This document shows positions 1 through 9,442 of a DNA stretch of 64,000 nt, piece after piece. The position numbers and the translations under genes were made by a program. This stretch comes from Deltaproteobacteria bacterium HGW-Deltaproteobacteria-8 (GTDB lineage Bacteria; Desulfobacterota; Desulfovibrionia; Desulfovibrionales; Desulfovibrionaceae). The notes under the pieces are model-generated. The model worked only from the letters and a program-made list of their open reading frames with translations. It did no database searches and was not told the DNA's origin. The stretch covers positions 211,442 to 275,441 of the forward strand of contig PHAR01000009.1 of assembly GCA_002840405.1 (NCBI GenBank), in the 5' to 3' direction. Position 1 is the stretch's first letter. Every line of letters begins with the position of its first letter.

Positions 1-247
1 TGCCCCAGAACTGGTCGATGGCCTCGTTCATCTGACGCAGGCCCGCGTTCTCGCGCAGGATGACCTCGAAGCCCACGCTACGGAGCGCGGCCGCCATGTC
101 GCGGGCATCGTTGGCCGGATTCTTCAGCGGGGCGGTCTTGTACGCGCCGTTGCCGATGATCAGGGCCACGCGCCGCTCCGCAAAGGCGGAGGCTGACAGC
201 CCGAGCACGAGACTAGCGAGAACGAACAAGGCAAGAACACGCTTCAT
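1..247 (-). CDS. Caspase-family (peptidase C14) secreted protein, N-terminal part only
   Basis: This is the first 82 codons of a leftward gene that runs off the window. The start at 247 is supported by a strong GGAGGAG ribosome site just upstream. Residues 1-23 form a signal peptide (MKRVLALFVLASLVLGLSA, then ASAFA). The mature part begins RRVALIIGNGAYKTAPLKNP, then NDARDMAAALRSVGFEV, which is the first strand and helix of the caspase/metacaspase p20 fold. The catalytic His and Cys lie outside the window, so activity cannot be judged. It starts 25 bases after the stop of the sigma-54 activator and may be co-transcribed with it. Confidence 0.8.
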   Translation of the reverse strand, partial: MKRVLALFVLASLVLGLSASAFAERRVALIIGNGAYKTAPLKNPANDARDMAAALRSVGFEVILRENAGLRQMNEAIDQFWG

Positions 248-271
248 GGCGCCTCCTCCGGCAGACGGATC

Positions 272-1729
272 CTACTCCACCTGAATCCCGTAGCCCTTGA
301 GCTTCCGGTACAGCGAGCTCCTGTCCAGGCCCACGGCCTCGGCCAGCTTGGAGACGTTGCCGCCGAACTCGCGCAGCTTGGCCTCCAGGAAGCGCGCCTC
401 AAAGGCCGCGCGGGCCGCCTTCAGATCCAGCGGCCCGGCCTGGAAGGTGTCCGGGATCTCGTCGTCGTCGGCAGCAGCCGAGACAGCCAAAGGGGCGGAG
501 GAAGATGCGGCGGCAGGGGCCGCGGCCTGCATCGGCGCAGCCGTCACCGTGGCCTGGCTGGTGATGTCCGGAGGCAGGCGGTCCGGGGTGATCTCGCGCC
601 CGCCCGCCAGGATGAGCATGCGCTCCACGAAGTTCTTGAGCTCCCGCACGTTGCCCGGCCAGGGGTAGGTCGTGAGCACGGCCAGGGTTTCCGGGCTGAA
701 CACCGCGCGCTTGCACCCGCCCCGGCGCGAGAGGGTCTCCACAAAGTCGTCGATGAGAAGCGGGATGTCCCCGATGCGCTCGCGCAGCGGCGGCACGGTC
801 AGCGGGAAGACCTTGAGCCGGTAGTACAGGTCCTCGCGGAAATTCCCGCAGCGGATCTCGGCGGGCAGGTCCTTGTTGGTGGCGGCCAAGACGCGCACGT
901 CCACGGTGATGGTCTTGCGCCCGCCCACGTGCTCGAAGCGCTGCTCCTGCAGGATGCGCAGGATCTTGGCCTGGGTCTTGAGGCTCATGTCGCCGATCTC
1001 GTCCAAAAACAGCGTGCCCCTGTGGGCCAGCTCGAACTTGCCGATCTGGGCCTTGTCCGCGCCGGTGAAGGCGCCCTTCTCGTGCCCGAAGAGCTCGCTC
1101 TCGATGAGTTCCTCGGGGATGGCCGCGCAGTTCACGGCCACAAAGGGCATGGCCGCGCGCAGACTTTGGCCGTGCAGCAGCCGGGCGGCGATCTCCTTGC
1201 CCGTGCCGTTCTCGCCGGTGATGAGCACCCAGGCGTCGGTGGGCGCCACCTGGCCGATCATCTCACGCAAGGAGTTCATGGCCGGGGAAGCCCCGGTGAG
1301 GTGCACCTCGGCCTCGCCGAGCGAGTGGCGCAGGGCCATGTTCTCCTGCTTCAAAAGCGAGAACTCCAGGGCCTTGTGCGCGGCCAACAGGACCTTCTCC
1401 AGGGACAGGGGCTTCTCGATGAAGTCAAAGGCCCCGTGCTTGATGGCCGCCACCGCCGTCTCGATGGTGCCGTGCCCGGAAATCATGACCACGGGCAGCT
1501 CGGGCCGGTCCTCGCGCAGGCGCGAGAGCACCTCCAGGCCGTCCAGGCCGGGCAGCCAGATGTCCAGGAACACGAGGTCAAGGGCCTCGCCCGCGTCGAG
1601 GAGCTCAAGGGCGCCCTCGCCGGTGTCGGCCTCGACCACGGCAAAGCCCTCGTCCTCCAGGATGCCCTTCAGGGAAAAACGGATGCCGGACTCGTCGTCC
1701 ACCACCAGGATGCGCCCTTTTCCACTCAT
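272..1729 (-). CDS. NtrC/NtrX-type sigma-54-dependent response regulator
   Basis: 485 aa. An N-terminal receiver domain (residues about 6-120, VDDESG acidic pocket, phospho-acceptor Asp in FLDIWLPG, KP near residue 106) is followed by an AAA+ sigma-54 activation domain with Walker A GENGTGKE, the sigma-54 loop GAFTGA and Walker B FLDEIGD. A Fis-type helix-turn-helix closes the protein (ending SSLYRKLKGYGIQVE). The receiver is closest in style to NtrX (ILEDEGF, VMISGHGTIETAV). An in-frame TTG lies one codon upstream, but ATG at 1729 has the correctly spaced GGAGG. An Ala/Pro/Ser linker of about 40 residues separates AAA+ and HTH. The gene for the partner sensor kinase is not in the window. The HD-GYP regulator lies 25 bases upstream in the same direction, so they are probably one operon. 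Confidence 0.93.
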   Translation of the reverse strand: MSGKGRILVVDDESGIRFSLKGILEDEGFAVVEADTGEGALELLDAGEALDLVFLDIWLPGLDGLEVLSRLREDRPELPVVMISGHGTIETAVAAIKHGAFDFIEKPLSLEKVLLAAHKALEFSLLKQENMALRHSLGEAEVHLTGASPAMNSLREMIGQVAPTDAWVLITGENGTGKEIAARLLHGQSLRAAMPFVAVNCAAIPEELIESELFGHEKGAFTGADKAQIGKFELAHRGTLFLDEIGDMSLKTQAKILRILQEQRFEHVGGRKTITVDVRVLAATNKDLPAEIRCGNFREDLYYRLKVFPLTVPPLRERIGDIPLLIDDFVETLSRRGGCKRAVFSPETLAVLTTYPWPGNVRELKNFVERMLILAGGREITPDRLPPDITSQATVTAAPMQAAAPAAASSSAPLAVSAAADDDEIPDTFQAGPLDLKAARAAFEARFLEAKLREFGGNVSKLAEAVGLDRSSLYRKLKGYGIQVE

Positions 1730-1754
1730 CAAGTCCTCCGTGCCAACGTCGCGG

Positions 1755-3203
1755 TCATTCTTCTGGCGCCAGGGGCGCGGAGCGCTGGGAGAAATCCGAG
1801 GGAGACGCGGGCAGGCAGATCTCCGGGGCCTCGAAGGTGAACCCGCCGCCGTTCATGAGCGCCAGGCAGGCGTCAACGCACTCGGCGTCATAGGTCCGCC
1901 CGCGCCCGTTCGTGATCTCCTCCAGGGCCAGGGGCAGGCCCAGGGCGGCGCGATACGGCCGGTGCGAACTCATGGCCTCGACCACGTCGGCCACGGCCAG
2001 AATGCGCGCCTCCTGCGAAATCTCCGTGCCCTTGAGCCCGCCGGGATAGCCGGAGCCGTCCAGGCGCTCGTGGTGCTCCAGCACGCTGCGCGCCACGGGC
2101 CAGGGAAAATTCACCTCGCGCAGGATCTCGAACCCCACCTCGGAGTGGCTCTTCATGATGCCCATCTCCATGTGCGAGAGGCGCGCCGGCTTGGACAGAA
2201 TCTCCGCCGGGACGTAGACCTTGCCGATGTCATGCAGGGTGCCCGCCACCTCCAGGCCCTCCAAGGTCTCCAGGGGCAGACCAAGCTCCCGGCCGATGGC
2301 GCAGGCAAGCCGCGCCACGCGCTGCTGGTGCCCGGCGGTGTACGGGTCACGCTTCTCGGCCATGCTGGCCAGGGCGCGCACAGTCTGGCGGAAGGCGGTG
2401 CGCAGGGCCTGCATGCTGTCGCGCAGGTCCTCCTCGGATTTTTGCCGCAGGGCCACGTTGCGCAGCACCAGCACGCGGCCCCGGAACTCGCCGCGCGAGC
2501 CGGACACCGGCGAGACCGACAGCCCCACCGGGATCTCCAGGCCCGCCTGGGTGCGCAGCAGCATGTCCTCGCACATGGGGTGCGCCGCGCGCGGGGAGCA
2601 GATCTCCTCCAGGCCGGTGATGGGCAGCCGGGTGTCCGGGTCCAGGATGCTGAACACGGCGGGCACGTCCCGGCCCAAGGCATGCTCCGGCTCCACGCCC
2701 AGCATGGCGGCGGCCGCGGGGTTCAGGTAGGTCACGCGGCCCTCGGTGTCCGTGGAGACAACGGCCTCGGCCAAGCTGCCCAGGGTGGTGGACAAAAGCT
2801 GCTCGCTCTCCTGCAGCTGCGTCTCGGTGCGGGACTTGTACAGCGCCACCTCAATGGTCAGGGACAGCTCGTGGTCCTTGAAGGGCTTTGTGAGATAGCC
2901 GAAGGGGTCGGTGTGCTTGGCGCGTTCCAGGGTTTTCTCGTCCGTGGCGGCAGAGAGGTAGACCACCGGCAGGTTGAAGCGCTCGTGCAGTTCGCCGGCC
3001 GTGTCGATGCCGTCCATGCCGCCGCCCTCGAGCATCACATCCATGAGCACCAGGCCCGGCCGCACCGTCTCGGCCAGGGCCAAGGCCTCGCGGCCGGTTC
3101 CGGCCAGGCCGACGACCTCGTAGCCGAGGCGCTCCAGGCTGGCCTGAATGCCCAGGGCCACGATGGCCTCGTCCTCCACCACCAGAATTCTGCCTTTGCC
3201 CAT
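1755..3203 (-). CDS. REC-PAS-HD-GYP response regulator (cyclic-di-GMP phosphodiesterase)
   Basis: 482 aa with three domains: a receiver (residues about 5-120; VEDEA, VLMDVMLEGG, TKPFKD), a PAS domain (about 135-255; AVVSTDTEGRVTYLNPAAAA) and a C-terminal HD-GYP domain (about 280-450). Key HD-GYP residues are visible: the HDIGK metal site, the HHERLDGSGYP signature and LAVADVVEAMSSHRPYR. The family hydrolyses cyclic-di-GMP to pGpG or GMP, and this architecture couples phosphorylation to turnover. It precedes the NtrX-like activator by 25 bases, so both respond from one transcript. No membrane segment is seen, so the protein should be cytoplasmic. Confidence 0.92.
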   Translation of the reverse strand: MGKGRILVVEDEAIVALGIQASLERLGYEVVGLAGTGREALALAETVRPGLVLMDVMLEGGGMDGIDTAGELHERFNLPVVYLSAATDEKTLERAKHTDPFGYLTKPFKDHELSLTIEVALYKSRTETQLQESEQLLSTTLGSLAEAVVSTDTEGRVTYLNPAAAAMLGVEPEHALGRDVPAVFSILDPDTRLPITGLEEICSPRAAHPMCEDMLLRTQAGLEIPVGLSVSPVSGSRGEFRGRVLVLRNVALRQKSEEDLRDSMQALRTAFRQTVRALASMAEKRDPYTAGHQQRVARLACAIGRELGLPLETLEGLEVAGTLHDIGKVYVPAEILSKPARLSHMEMGIMKSHSEVGFEILREVNFPWPVARSVLEHHERLDGSGYPGGLKGTEISQEARILAVADVVEAMSSHRPYRAALGLPLALEEITNGRGRTYDAECVDACLALMNGGGFTFEAPEICLPASPSDFSQRSAPLAPEE

Positions 3204-3226
3204 GTGCGTCCCCTTAAATACAGCGG

Positions 3227-4159
3227 CTAGTTCCGGCCCAGCACATTGGCAAGAGCCCCAGACAGGCTGGGGTGCCTGAACCTGTAGCCTGCGGCCAACA
3301 GCCTGGTGGGTTCCGCGCGCACACCCGAGAGCAGCACCTCTTCGGCCATCTGCCCCAGGAGCAGCTTGAGCGCGAACCCCGGCGCGGGCAGAAAGGCCGG
3401 ACGGCCCAGGGCCCGGCCCAAGGCTCGGGCGAAAGCGCGCGAGTCCACAGCCTCGGGCGCAGCCAGGTTGAAGGGGCCGCTGAGTCCCGGCGTGGCCACC
3501 AGAAAGGCGATGGCCCCGACCTCGTCGTCCAGGTGGATCCAGGGCACCATCTGCGTGCCTGCGCCAAGAGGCCCGCCCAGGCCCAGCTTGAACGGCGGCA
3601 GCATCTTGGCCAGCGCCCCGCCCCGGCCCAGGACCATGCTCGTGCGCACCACAATCCGCCGCACGCCGAGGGCCTCCGCCTCCAGGGTCGACGCCTCCCA
3701 GCGCCCGGCCACCTGGGCCAAAAAATTCGCGCCCGGGGGGGCGTCCTCGCCCACCGGCTCTGGTCCGCGCGCGCCGTAATAGCCCACGGCCGAGGCCTGC
3801 ACCAGCACGGCCGGGAGCACCCCGGCCTGGCGGAGGGCGTCCATGACCGCAGCGCCAGCGTCCAGGCGGCTTTCCAGGATGCGGCGCTTCTTGTCCGGGG
3901 TCCAGCGGCCGTCGGCGATGTTCTCCCCGGCCAGGTTCACGATGGCCGTGTCCGGCGTGATGAACTCGGCCCAGCCCGCGCCGGTCTGCCCGTCAAAGGG
4001 CACGCCGATGATCCTGGCCCCGGGCGCGCCGAGCCCCAGGGCGGCCGGGACCCTGGCCGGATTGCGCGAGGGCACGACGACCTCGTGCCCCTGCCCGGAG
4101 AGCAGCCGCGCAAGCGCCTTGCCGATGAACCCAGTGCCGCCGAGAATAATAGTCCGCAT
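3227..4159 (-). CDS. TIGR01777-type NAD(P)-dependent sugar epimerase-like protein (SDR)
   Basis: 310 aa. The Rossmann signature [14 protein letters not shown] is at the N terminus. Other family landmarks are [28 protein letters not shown] (the catalytic Tyr region) and [13 protein letters not shown]. The family (YfcH/SulA-like, DUF1731 C-terminus) is widespread, but its substrate is unknown. The reading frame stays open far upstream into the lepA leader. I chose the ATG at 4159 because the Rossmann motif starts there as in relatives, although no clear ribosome site is visible. It is divergent from lepA with about 185 bases between them. Confidence 0.87.
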   Translation of the reverse strand: MRTIILGGTGFIGKALARLLSGQGHEVVVPSRNPARVPAALGLGAPGARIIGVPFDGQTGAGWAEFITPDTAIVNLAGENIADGRWTPDKKRRILESRLDAGAAVMDALRQAGVLPAVLVQASAVGYYGARGPEPVGEDAPPGANFLAQVAGRWEASTLEAEALGVRRIVVRTSMVLGRGGALAKMLPPFKLGLGGPLGAGTQMVPWIHLDDEVGAIAFLVATPGLSGPFNLAAPEAVDSRAFARALGRALGRPAFLPAPGFALKLLLGQMAEEVLLSGVRAEPTRLLAAGYRFRHPSLSGALANVLGRN

Positions 4160-4343
4160 GGTGTGGTACGTACGCGCAAACAGACGTGAGGGCAAGCCGT
4201 CCGCCCTGCGCCGCACCACAGTCTGCGGCCCTTCCGCCCCATTAGACAGCCAGACAATTATGCCGTACAAAGGCTCTCGCCCCAAGCCGGGGCATATCCC
4301 CAGAACACGGCCCGGACAGCCTCCGGCCCAAACGTGCGAGACC

Positions 4344-6152
4344 ATGACCGACACCAACTTCATTCGAAATTTCAGCATCATCGCGCACATCGACCACGGC
4401 AAATCGACCTTGGCCGACCGCATCCTGGAGTTGACCGGGGTGGTTTCCGCGCGCGACCAGAAAGCCCAGTACCTGGACAAGATGGACCTGGAGCGCGAAC
4501 GCGGCATCACCATCAAGGCCCAGGCCGTGCGCATTCCCTACACCGCCAGGGATGGCCAGAAGTACATCCTGAACCTCATCGACACCCCGGGGCACGTGGA
4601 CTTCTCCTACGAGGTCTCGCGCTCCCTGGCCGCCTGCGAAGGCGCGCTGCTCGTGGTCGACGCCTCCCAGGGCGTGGAGGCCCAGACGCTGGCCAACGTC
4701 TACCTGGCCCTGGACAATGACCTTGAGGTCGTGCCGGTGCTGAACAAGATCGACCTGCCCAGCGCCGAGCCCGAACGCGTTGCCCGCGAGATCGAGGAGG
4801 TCATCGGGCTTGACTGCACAGACCCGGCGCTGGTCAGCGCCAAATCGGGCCTGGGCGTGGCCGACCTCATCGAGCGCGTCATCACGCACCTGCCGCCGCC
4901 CAAGGGCGACGCGGCCGCACCGCTCAAGGCGCTTATTTTCGACTCCTGGTACGACACGTACCTGGGCGTTGTGGTGCTCTTCCGCGTGCTCGACGGCACC
5001 ATCAAGAAGGGCGAAAAGATCCGCATCTTCTCCTCGGGCAAGGATTTCGAGGTCATGAGGCTCGGCGTGTTCTCGCCAGAGAACATCGAGATGCCCGATT
5101 TCGGCCCCGGCGAGGTCGGCTTTTTGTGCGCCAACATGAAGGAACTCTCCGACGCGCCCGTGGGCGACACCATCACCAAGGCCGAGAACCCGACCAAGAC
5201 CCCCTTCCCCGGCTTCAAGAAGGTCAAGCCCATGGTCTTCTCCGGCCTGTATCCGGTGGAGCCCAACGAATACGAGATGCTCAAGGTGGCCCTGGAGAAG
5301 CTCCAGCTCAACGACGCCGCCTTCAGCTTCGAGCCGGAGACCTCCAAGGCGCTGGGCTTCGGCTTCCGCTGCGGCTTTCTCGGCCTCCTGCACATCGAGA
5401 TCATCCAGGAGCGCCTCGAGCGCGAGTTCCAGGCCCGGCTCATCACCACCGCGCCCTCGGTCATCTACAAGGTCAAAACCCTCGACGGCCGCGAGCTGCA
5501 GATCGACAACCCGAGCCTTCTGCCCGATCCGAGCAACATCGCCGAGTTGCACGAGCCCTACGCCAAGGTGGAGATCCACGTGCCCAACGACTACGTGGGC
5601 AACGTGCTCGGCCTGTGCGAGGAAAAGCGCGGCATCCAGAAGGACATGAAGTACCTGACCGCCTCGCGCGTGGTCATCACCTACGAGATGCCCTTCGCCG
5701 AGATCATGTACGACTTCTTCGACAAGCTCAAATCCACCACCAAGGGCTACGCCAGCCTGGACTACGAGATCGTCGACTACCGGCAAAGCGATCTGGTGCG
5801 CCTGGACATCCTCATCAACACCGAGGCCGTGGACGCCTTCTCGGTCATCGTGCACCGCGACTCGGCCTACAAGTTCGGCCGCAGCCTGGCGGAGAAGCTC
5901 AAGAAGAGCATCCCCCGCCAGATGTTCGAGGTCATCATCCAGGCCGCCATCGGCAACAAGATCATCGCCAAGGAGCGCGTGGCGCCCTTCCGCAAGGACG
6001 TCATCGCCAAGTGCTACGGCGGCGACATCACGAGAAAGCGCAAGCTTTTGGAAAAGCAGAAGGAAGGCAAGCGCCGCATGCGCCGCATGGGCAACGTGGA
6101 GATCCCCCAGGATGCCTTCCTGGCCGTGCTCAAGGCCGGCAGCGACGACTAA
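4344..6152 (+). CDS. lepA: Elongation factor 4 (back-translocating ribosomal GTPase LepA)
   Basis: 602 aa, the usual length for LepA. It starts [20 protein letters not shown], giving the G1 motif [16 protein letters not shown] (G3) and NKIDLP (G4) follow. The specific C-terminal domain ends [15 protein letters not shown]. LepA binds ribosomes stalled in translation and promotes back-translocation or efficient initiation; it associates with the membrane. lepB follows 63 bases downstream in the same direction, the classic lepA-lepB operon. Confidence 0.98.
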   Translation: MTDTNFIRNFSIIAHIDHGKSTLADRILELTGVVSARDQKAQYLDKMDLERERGITIKAQAVRIPYTARDGQKYILNLIDTPGHVDFSYEVSRSLAACEGALLVVDASQGVEAQTLANVYLALDNDLEVVPVLNKIDLPSAEPERVAREIEEVIGLDCTDPALVSAKSGLGVADLIERVITHLPPPKGDAAAPLKALIFDSWYDTYLGVVVLFRVLDGTIKKGEKIRIFSSGKDFEVMRLGVFSPENIEMPDFGPGEVGFLCANMKELSDAPVGDTITKAENPTKTPFPGFKKVKPMVFSGLYPVEPNEYEMLKVALEKLQLNDAAFSFEPETSKALGFGFRCGFLGLLHIEIIQERLEREFQARLITTAPSVIYKVKTLDGRELQIDNPSLLPDPSNIAELHEPYAKVEIHVPNDYVGNVLGLCEEKRGIQKDMKYLTASRVVITYEMPFAEIMYDFFDKLKSTTKGYASLDYEIVDYRQSDLVRLDILINTEAVDAFSVIVHRDSAYKFGRSLAEKLKKSIPRQMFEVIIQAAIGNKIIAKERVAPFRKDVIAKCYGGDITRKRKLLEKQKEGKRRMRRMGNVEIPQDAFLAVLKAGSDD

Positions 6153-6215
6153 CCCAGCCGCAGCATCCGCGACGAAAACAACCGCGCGCCCCCCAACCGC
6201 GCCAAAGGAACACGC

Positions 6216-6935
6216 ATGAATCCCAGATGGCTCAAGACGCTCAAGGAATATGTGGAGGCGCTGCTGGTCGCGGTGGTGCTGGCGCTGATCATCCGCGCCT
6301 TCGTGGTCCAGGCCTTCAAGATCCCCACCGGCTCCATGCTTGAGACCCTGCAGATCGGCGACCAGCTGCTCGTCAGCAAGTTCCACTACGGCCTCCGCCT
6401 GCCCTTTTCCGACAAGGTGCTCATCCCGGTCTACGAGCCCGCGCGCGGCGACATCGTGGTCTTCGAGTATCCCTTTAACGAGAAGCTCGACGCCAGCCGC
6501 CCGAACCTGAAGGACGTGGACTTCGTCAAGCGCATCGTGGGCACCCCCGGCGACACGGTGGAGATCCGCGCCAAGGAGGTCTTCGTCAACGGCAAGCTGG
6601 TGGACGGCCCCTACATCCAGCACACCCGCGAGGACGTCGAGGCAAACCCCCTGCCCGAGAACCATCCGGCCGTCACCGTGGACCCCAAGACCTACTTCGA
6701 CCACTGCGAGGACGTGACCACCGCCTGCCGCTCCAAGCGCGACTGGATGCCCAAGATCACCGTGCCCGAGGGCAAGTACTTCTGCATGGGCGACAACCGC
6801 GACGAGTCCTTCGACTCCCGCTACTGGGGCTTTGTGGACCGCGCCAGCATCAAGGGCAAGGCCATGGTCATCTACTGGTCCTGGACCGGCCCGACCAACG
6901 TCCGCTGGGAGCGCATCGGCCGCGTGCTGCACTAG
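6216..6935 (+). CDS. lepB: Signal peptidase I
   Basis: 239 aa. One N-terminal membrane helix (about residues 10-30, YVEALLVAVVLALIIRAFVV) precedes the catalytic Ser motif PTGSML. The general-base Lys lies in DFVKRIVGTPGDTVEI, and the C-terminal box GDNRDESFDSRYWGFV is intact. It cleaves signal peptides of exported proteins at the outer face of the cytoplasmic membrane. It is the second gene of the lepA-lepB operon and is followed by a hairpin terminator. Confidence 0.97.
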   Translation: MNPRWLKTLKEYVEALLVAVVLALIIRAFVVQAFKIPTGSMLETLQIGDQLLVSKFHYGLRLPFSDKVLIPVYEPARGDIVVFEYPFNEKLDASRPNLKDVDFVKRIVGTPGDTVEIRAKEVFVNGKLVDGPYIQHTREDVEANPLPENHPAVTVDPKTYFDHCEDVTTACRSKRDWMPKITVPEGKYFCMGDNRDESFDSRYWGFVDRASIKGKAMVIYWSWTGPTNVRWERIGRVLH

Positions 6936-6967
6936 GCCCGGCAAAGCCTCCCGCCGATTGGACACCA

Positions 6968-7001
6968 ACGGCCCGTGCCAACGCGCGGGCCGTTTTCTTT
7001 T
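6968..7001 (+). terminator. Rho-independent terminator after lepB
   Basis: An 8-bp GC-rich stem (ACGGCCCG / CGGGCCGT) with a 10-base loop is followed by TTTCTTTT. It lies 33 bases after the lepB stop and ends the lepA-lepB transcript. Confidence 0.8.
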
Positions 7002-7151
7002 GTGCCGCCCGCACAGACCGCCCCGGCCCGGCGAAAATCTCTGGGCAACCACGTCCACATCGCCTAATCTGAAGGCACCCCACGCACGGCCGGCCCAGCG
7101 CCGCGCGCAGACGCTTCTTTCATCGCCGCTCCCCATCAGGAGGCCAGCCGC

Positions 7152-8360
7152 ATGAACTGGACCGCGCCCATGAGAATCCTCGTCCTCCTGGCCCTGCTCG
7201 CCCTCCTGCCGGGCACGCCTGGGGCCGCCGCAAGCGACATGCGCACAGATGCGCCCGCCAGCGCCGGGCCGGTCATCAAGCGCGGGCTCGTGGTCCTGGT
7301 GGAGTTCCCGGACGTACCCCATGACGACAACAAGGAACTGGTGCGCACGCGCTTTACCGGGCACCTGGGCCGCTACGTCGGGTCCATGTCCTACGGCCGG
7401 GTCGCGCTCAGCATCGACGTGACGCCCAAGTTGTACCGGCTGCCGGAGCCCGTCAGCCGCTACCGGATCTCGCCACGCAACCTCGAGGTGGACAAGTCCC
7501 GGATCCACAAGCTCATCGACGATGCCCTCGACGCCGCAGGCAAGGACGTGGACCTCTCCCGGTACGACTTCATCGCGCTGATGCTGGGCGCAAAGGTTTC
7601 GGAATACGGCATGGTCGGGCTGTGCGGCTATCCGGGCATGCTCGGCTGGAGTACCGAGGACGCCTTCCGGACCACAAGCGGCCGGGAGGTGCGCGGCGGC
7701 GTGGCGATCTTCACCAGCCAGGCGCACCTGGGCACGCTGTTCCATGATGTCGCGCACATCCTCGGCGGGGTGAAGGGGGGCAAGCGCATGGTGCCCTGCC
7801 TGTATGACCACGACCTGCAGGCCAAGCCCGGCCCCATGCGGGAGACCTTCCTCGGAGCGATCATCAACATGGGCTACTGGGACCCCATGTCCTGCCATTT
7901 CCACAAGCGGGAGCTCCCCCCGCCAGGCATCTCCTCCTGGACCAAGCTGCGCCTGGGCTGGCTCGATCCGGCCAAGGTCAGGGTCATACCGCCCGGGCAG
8001 ACGGCCGAGGTGGTCCTTGGCCCGCTGGAGGACGGCGGTTCAGAGACCCTGGCCATCAGGATACCCGTCGACGAGAGCACCTACTACCTCGTGGAGAACC
8101 GCCAGCCCCTGGGCTTCGACCAATTCCTGCCGGGCAGCGGCGTGCTGATCATGCGCGCCGACGACAGGGTCGCCGAGTGCCGGTTCGGACGCTCGCCAGT
8201 CAAGCTCATGGACGCCAACCCTGCTATCCCGCGCCTTGAGGGCGCGGCCTTTGACGTTGGCGCCAAGGCCGTGTTCCAGGACACCCGGAACAACATCACC
8301 ATCAGGATTCTGGAAAAGGTGGGCAACTCCTACAGGATCGTTGTCGCCCGCGGCCAGTAA
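7152..8360 (+). CDS. Secreted M6-like metallopeptidase relative with an altered zinc motif
   Basis: 402 aa. AGGAGG lies 8 bases before the start. The N terminus is a signal peptide (hydrophobic ILVLLALLALLPG, cleavage near GAAAS). The central region resembles M6 (immune inhibitor A-like) domains: VVLVEFPD, Y.GSMSYGRV, and GTLFHDVAHILGG where HExxH is expected. Here the catalytic Glu is replaced by Asp (HDVAH). Downstream WDPMSCHFHK and SSWTKLRLGWL match the M6 segment with the third ligand and the family 'K..lGWl' motif. The protein may be a weak peptidase or a binding protein. It is a single gene between the lepB terminator and comM. Confidence 0.65.
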   Translation: MNWTAPMRILVLLALLALLPGTPGAAASDMRTDAPASAGPVIKRGLVVLVEFPDVPHDDNKELVRTRFTGHLGRYVGSMSYGRVALSIDVTPKLYRLPEPVSRYRISPRNLEVDKSRIHKLIDDALDAAGKDVDLSRYDFIALMLGAKVSEYGMVGLCGYPGMLGWSTEDAFRTTSGREVRGGVAIFTSQAHLGTLFHDVAHILGGVKGGKRMVPCLYDHDLQAKPGPMRETFLGAIINMGYWDPMSCHFHKRELPPPGISSWTKLRLGWLDPAKVRVIPPGQTAEVVLGPLEDGGSETLAIRIPVDESTYYLVENRQPLGFDQFLPGSGVLIMRADDRVAECRFGRSPVKLMDANPAIPRLEGAAFDVGAKAVFQDTRNNITIRILEKVGNSYRIVVARGQ

Positions 8361-8465
8361 CCACGCCAGGCAGGGCCGCACGCCCCGGCCCCGGCGGAAA
8401 TCTCTGGGCAAAGTCCGCGAAATCGCTTACGCTCTATGCGTCAACCGACGCCAAGGAGCCCCCCT

Positions 8466-9319
8466 GTGATCGCCAAAGTCCGCACCGCCGCCCTGCTCGG
8501 CATCGAGGCGCAACCCGTGTCCCTTGAAGTCGACCTGACCCGCTCCGGCATGCCCGCCTTCACGCTGGTGGGCCTGGCCGAAGGGGCCGTGCGCGAGGCC
8601 AAGGAGCGCGTGCTCTCAGCCCTCAAGAACGCCGGGTACAAGCTCCCACCCGCGCGCATCACCGTGAACCTGGCCCCGGCCGACCTGCGCAAGGAGGGCA
8701 GCGCCTACGACCTGCCCCTGGCCCTGTGCCTGCTGGCCGCCAGCGAGTCCATCGACGCCGGGCGCCTGGGCTCTGAAGACATGGAAGCGGAAGGCCTGGG
8801 CGGCTGGTTCCTGGCCGGGGAGCTCTCGCTGGACGGCGTCTTGAAACCCGTGCCGGGCATCCTGCCCCTGGCCATCCTGGCCCGCGACCAGGGCGCCACC
8901 GGGCTCCTGGTGCCTGCCGAGAACGCGGCCGAGGCCGCCGTGGTGCAGGGCCTGCGCGTGTACGGCGTGGACAGCCTGACCCAGGCCGTGCGCGTCGTCA
9001 CCGGCCCCCTGACCGGAGAGGACGCGCCCGTGCCCGCCGTGGTGGACGTGGACGCCCTGTGGGCCGGGCAGGCCTGCGCGGAGGGCGACTTCGCCGAGGT
9101 CAAAGGGCAGGACCAGTCGGCCCGCCGGGCAGCGGCAAGACCATGCTCTCCCAGCGCATCCCCACGGTTTTGCCGCCGCTGACCTTCGACGAGGCGCTGG
9201 AAGTCACCAAGATCTACTCCGTGGCCGGGATGCTGGACCGCGACGCCGCGCTCATCGTGCGCCGGCCGTTCCGCTCGCCGCACCACACCATTTCCGATGC
9301 GGGCTTGATCGGCGGCGGG
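8466..9319 (+). pseudogene. comM: comM (YifB-type Mg-chelatase-like AAA+ helicase), 5' fragment
   Basis: GTG start with AAGGAG upstream, encoding the conserved N-terminal Lon-like domain (VIAKVRTAALLGIEA, LVGLAEGAVREAKERVLSAL). Two lesions are present. First, at 9117-9130 the repeat tcggcccgccgggc serves at once as codons for SARRA and as codons for GPPG of Walker A. The expected intervening segment (about 55 bp, by comparison with ComM of E. coli) is missing and the frame shifts. Second, a 21-kb Tn7-like element is inserted after [10 protein letters not shown]. ComM is a hexameric helicase that promotes branch migration during natural transformation. The matching 3' half lies at 30586-31268. 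Confidence 0.93.
9315..9319. repeat. Target-site duplication, left copy (GCGGG)
   Basis: GCGGG directly abuts the transposon end TGTGAC at 9320. The same five bases follow the other end at 30586-30590. Five-base duplications are the rule for Tn7-like transposition. Confidence 0.93.
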
Positions 9320-9329
9320 TGTGACTTTT

Positions 9330-9364
9330 GGCAATAATTGCGACTCGCGTGGAATTAATGCGAC
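9330..9364. promoter_or_regulatory. Left-end TnsB-binding-site candidates
   Basis: Two related 14-15 base units read inward from the left end: GGCAATAATTGCGAC at 9330-9344 and GGAATTAATGCGAC at 9351-9364. Versions in opposite orientation occur at the right end (30452-30522). Tn7-like ends carry several such repeats bound by TnsB. Confidence 0.6.
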
Positions 9365-9442
9365 AGGCAAATCAGCATATTCACACGACCATTTTCACTG
9401 AGTACCGAGTATAGGTATGTGGGCTGGGCCCCGAGGATATTT

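Noticed and set aside
4242-7904. A 1,220-codon open frame on the minus strand antisense to lepA and lepB
   Set aside because: It is a high-GC shadow frame. lepA and lepB on the plus strand are certain, and the antisense translation is His/Asp/Val-rich with no motif.
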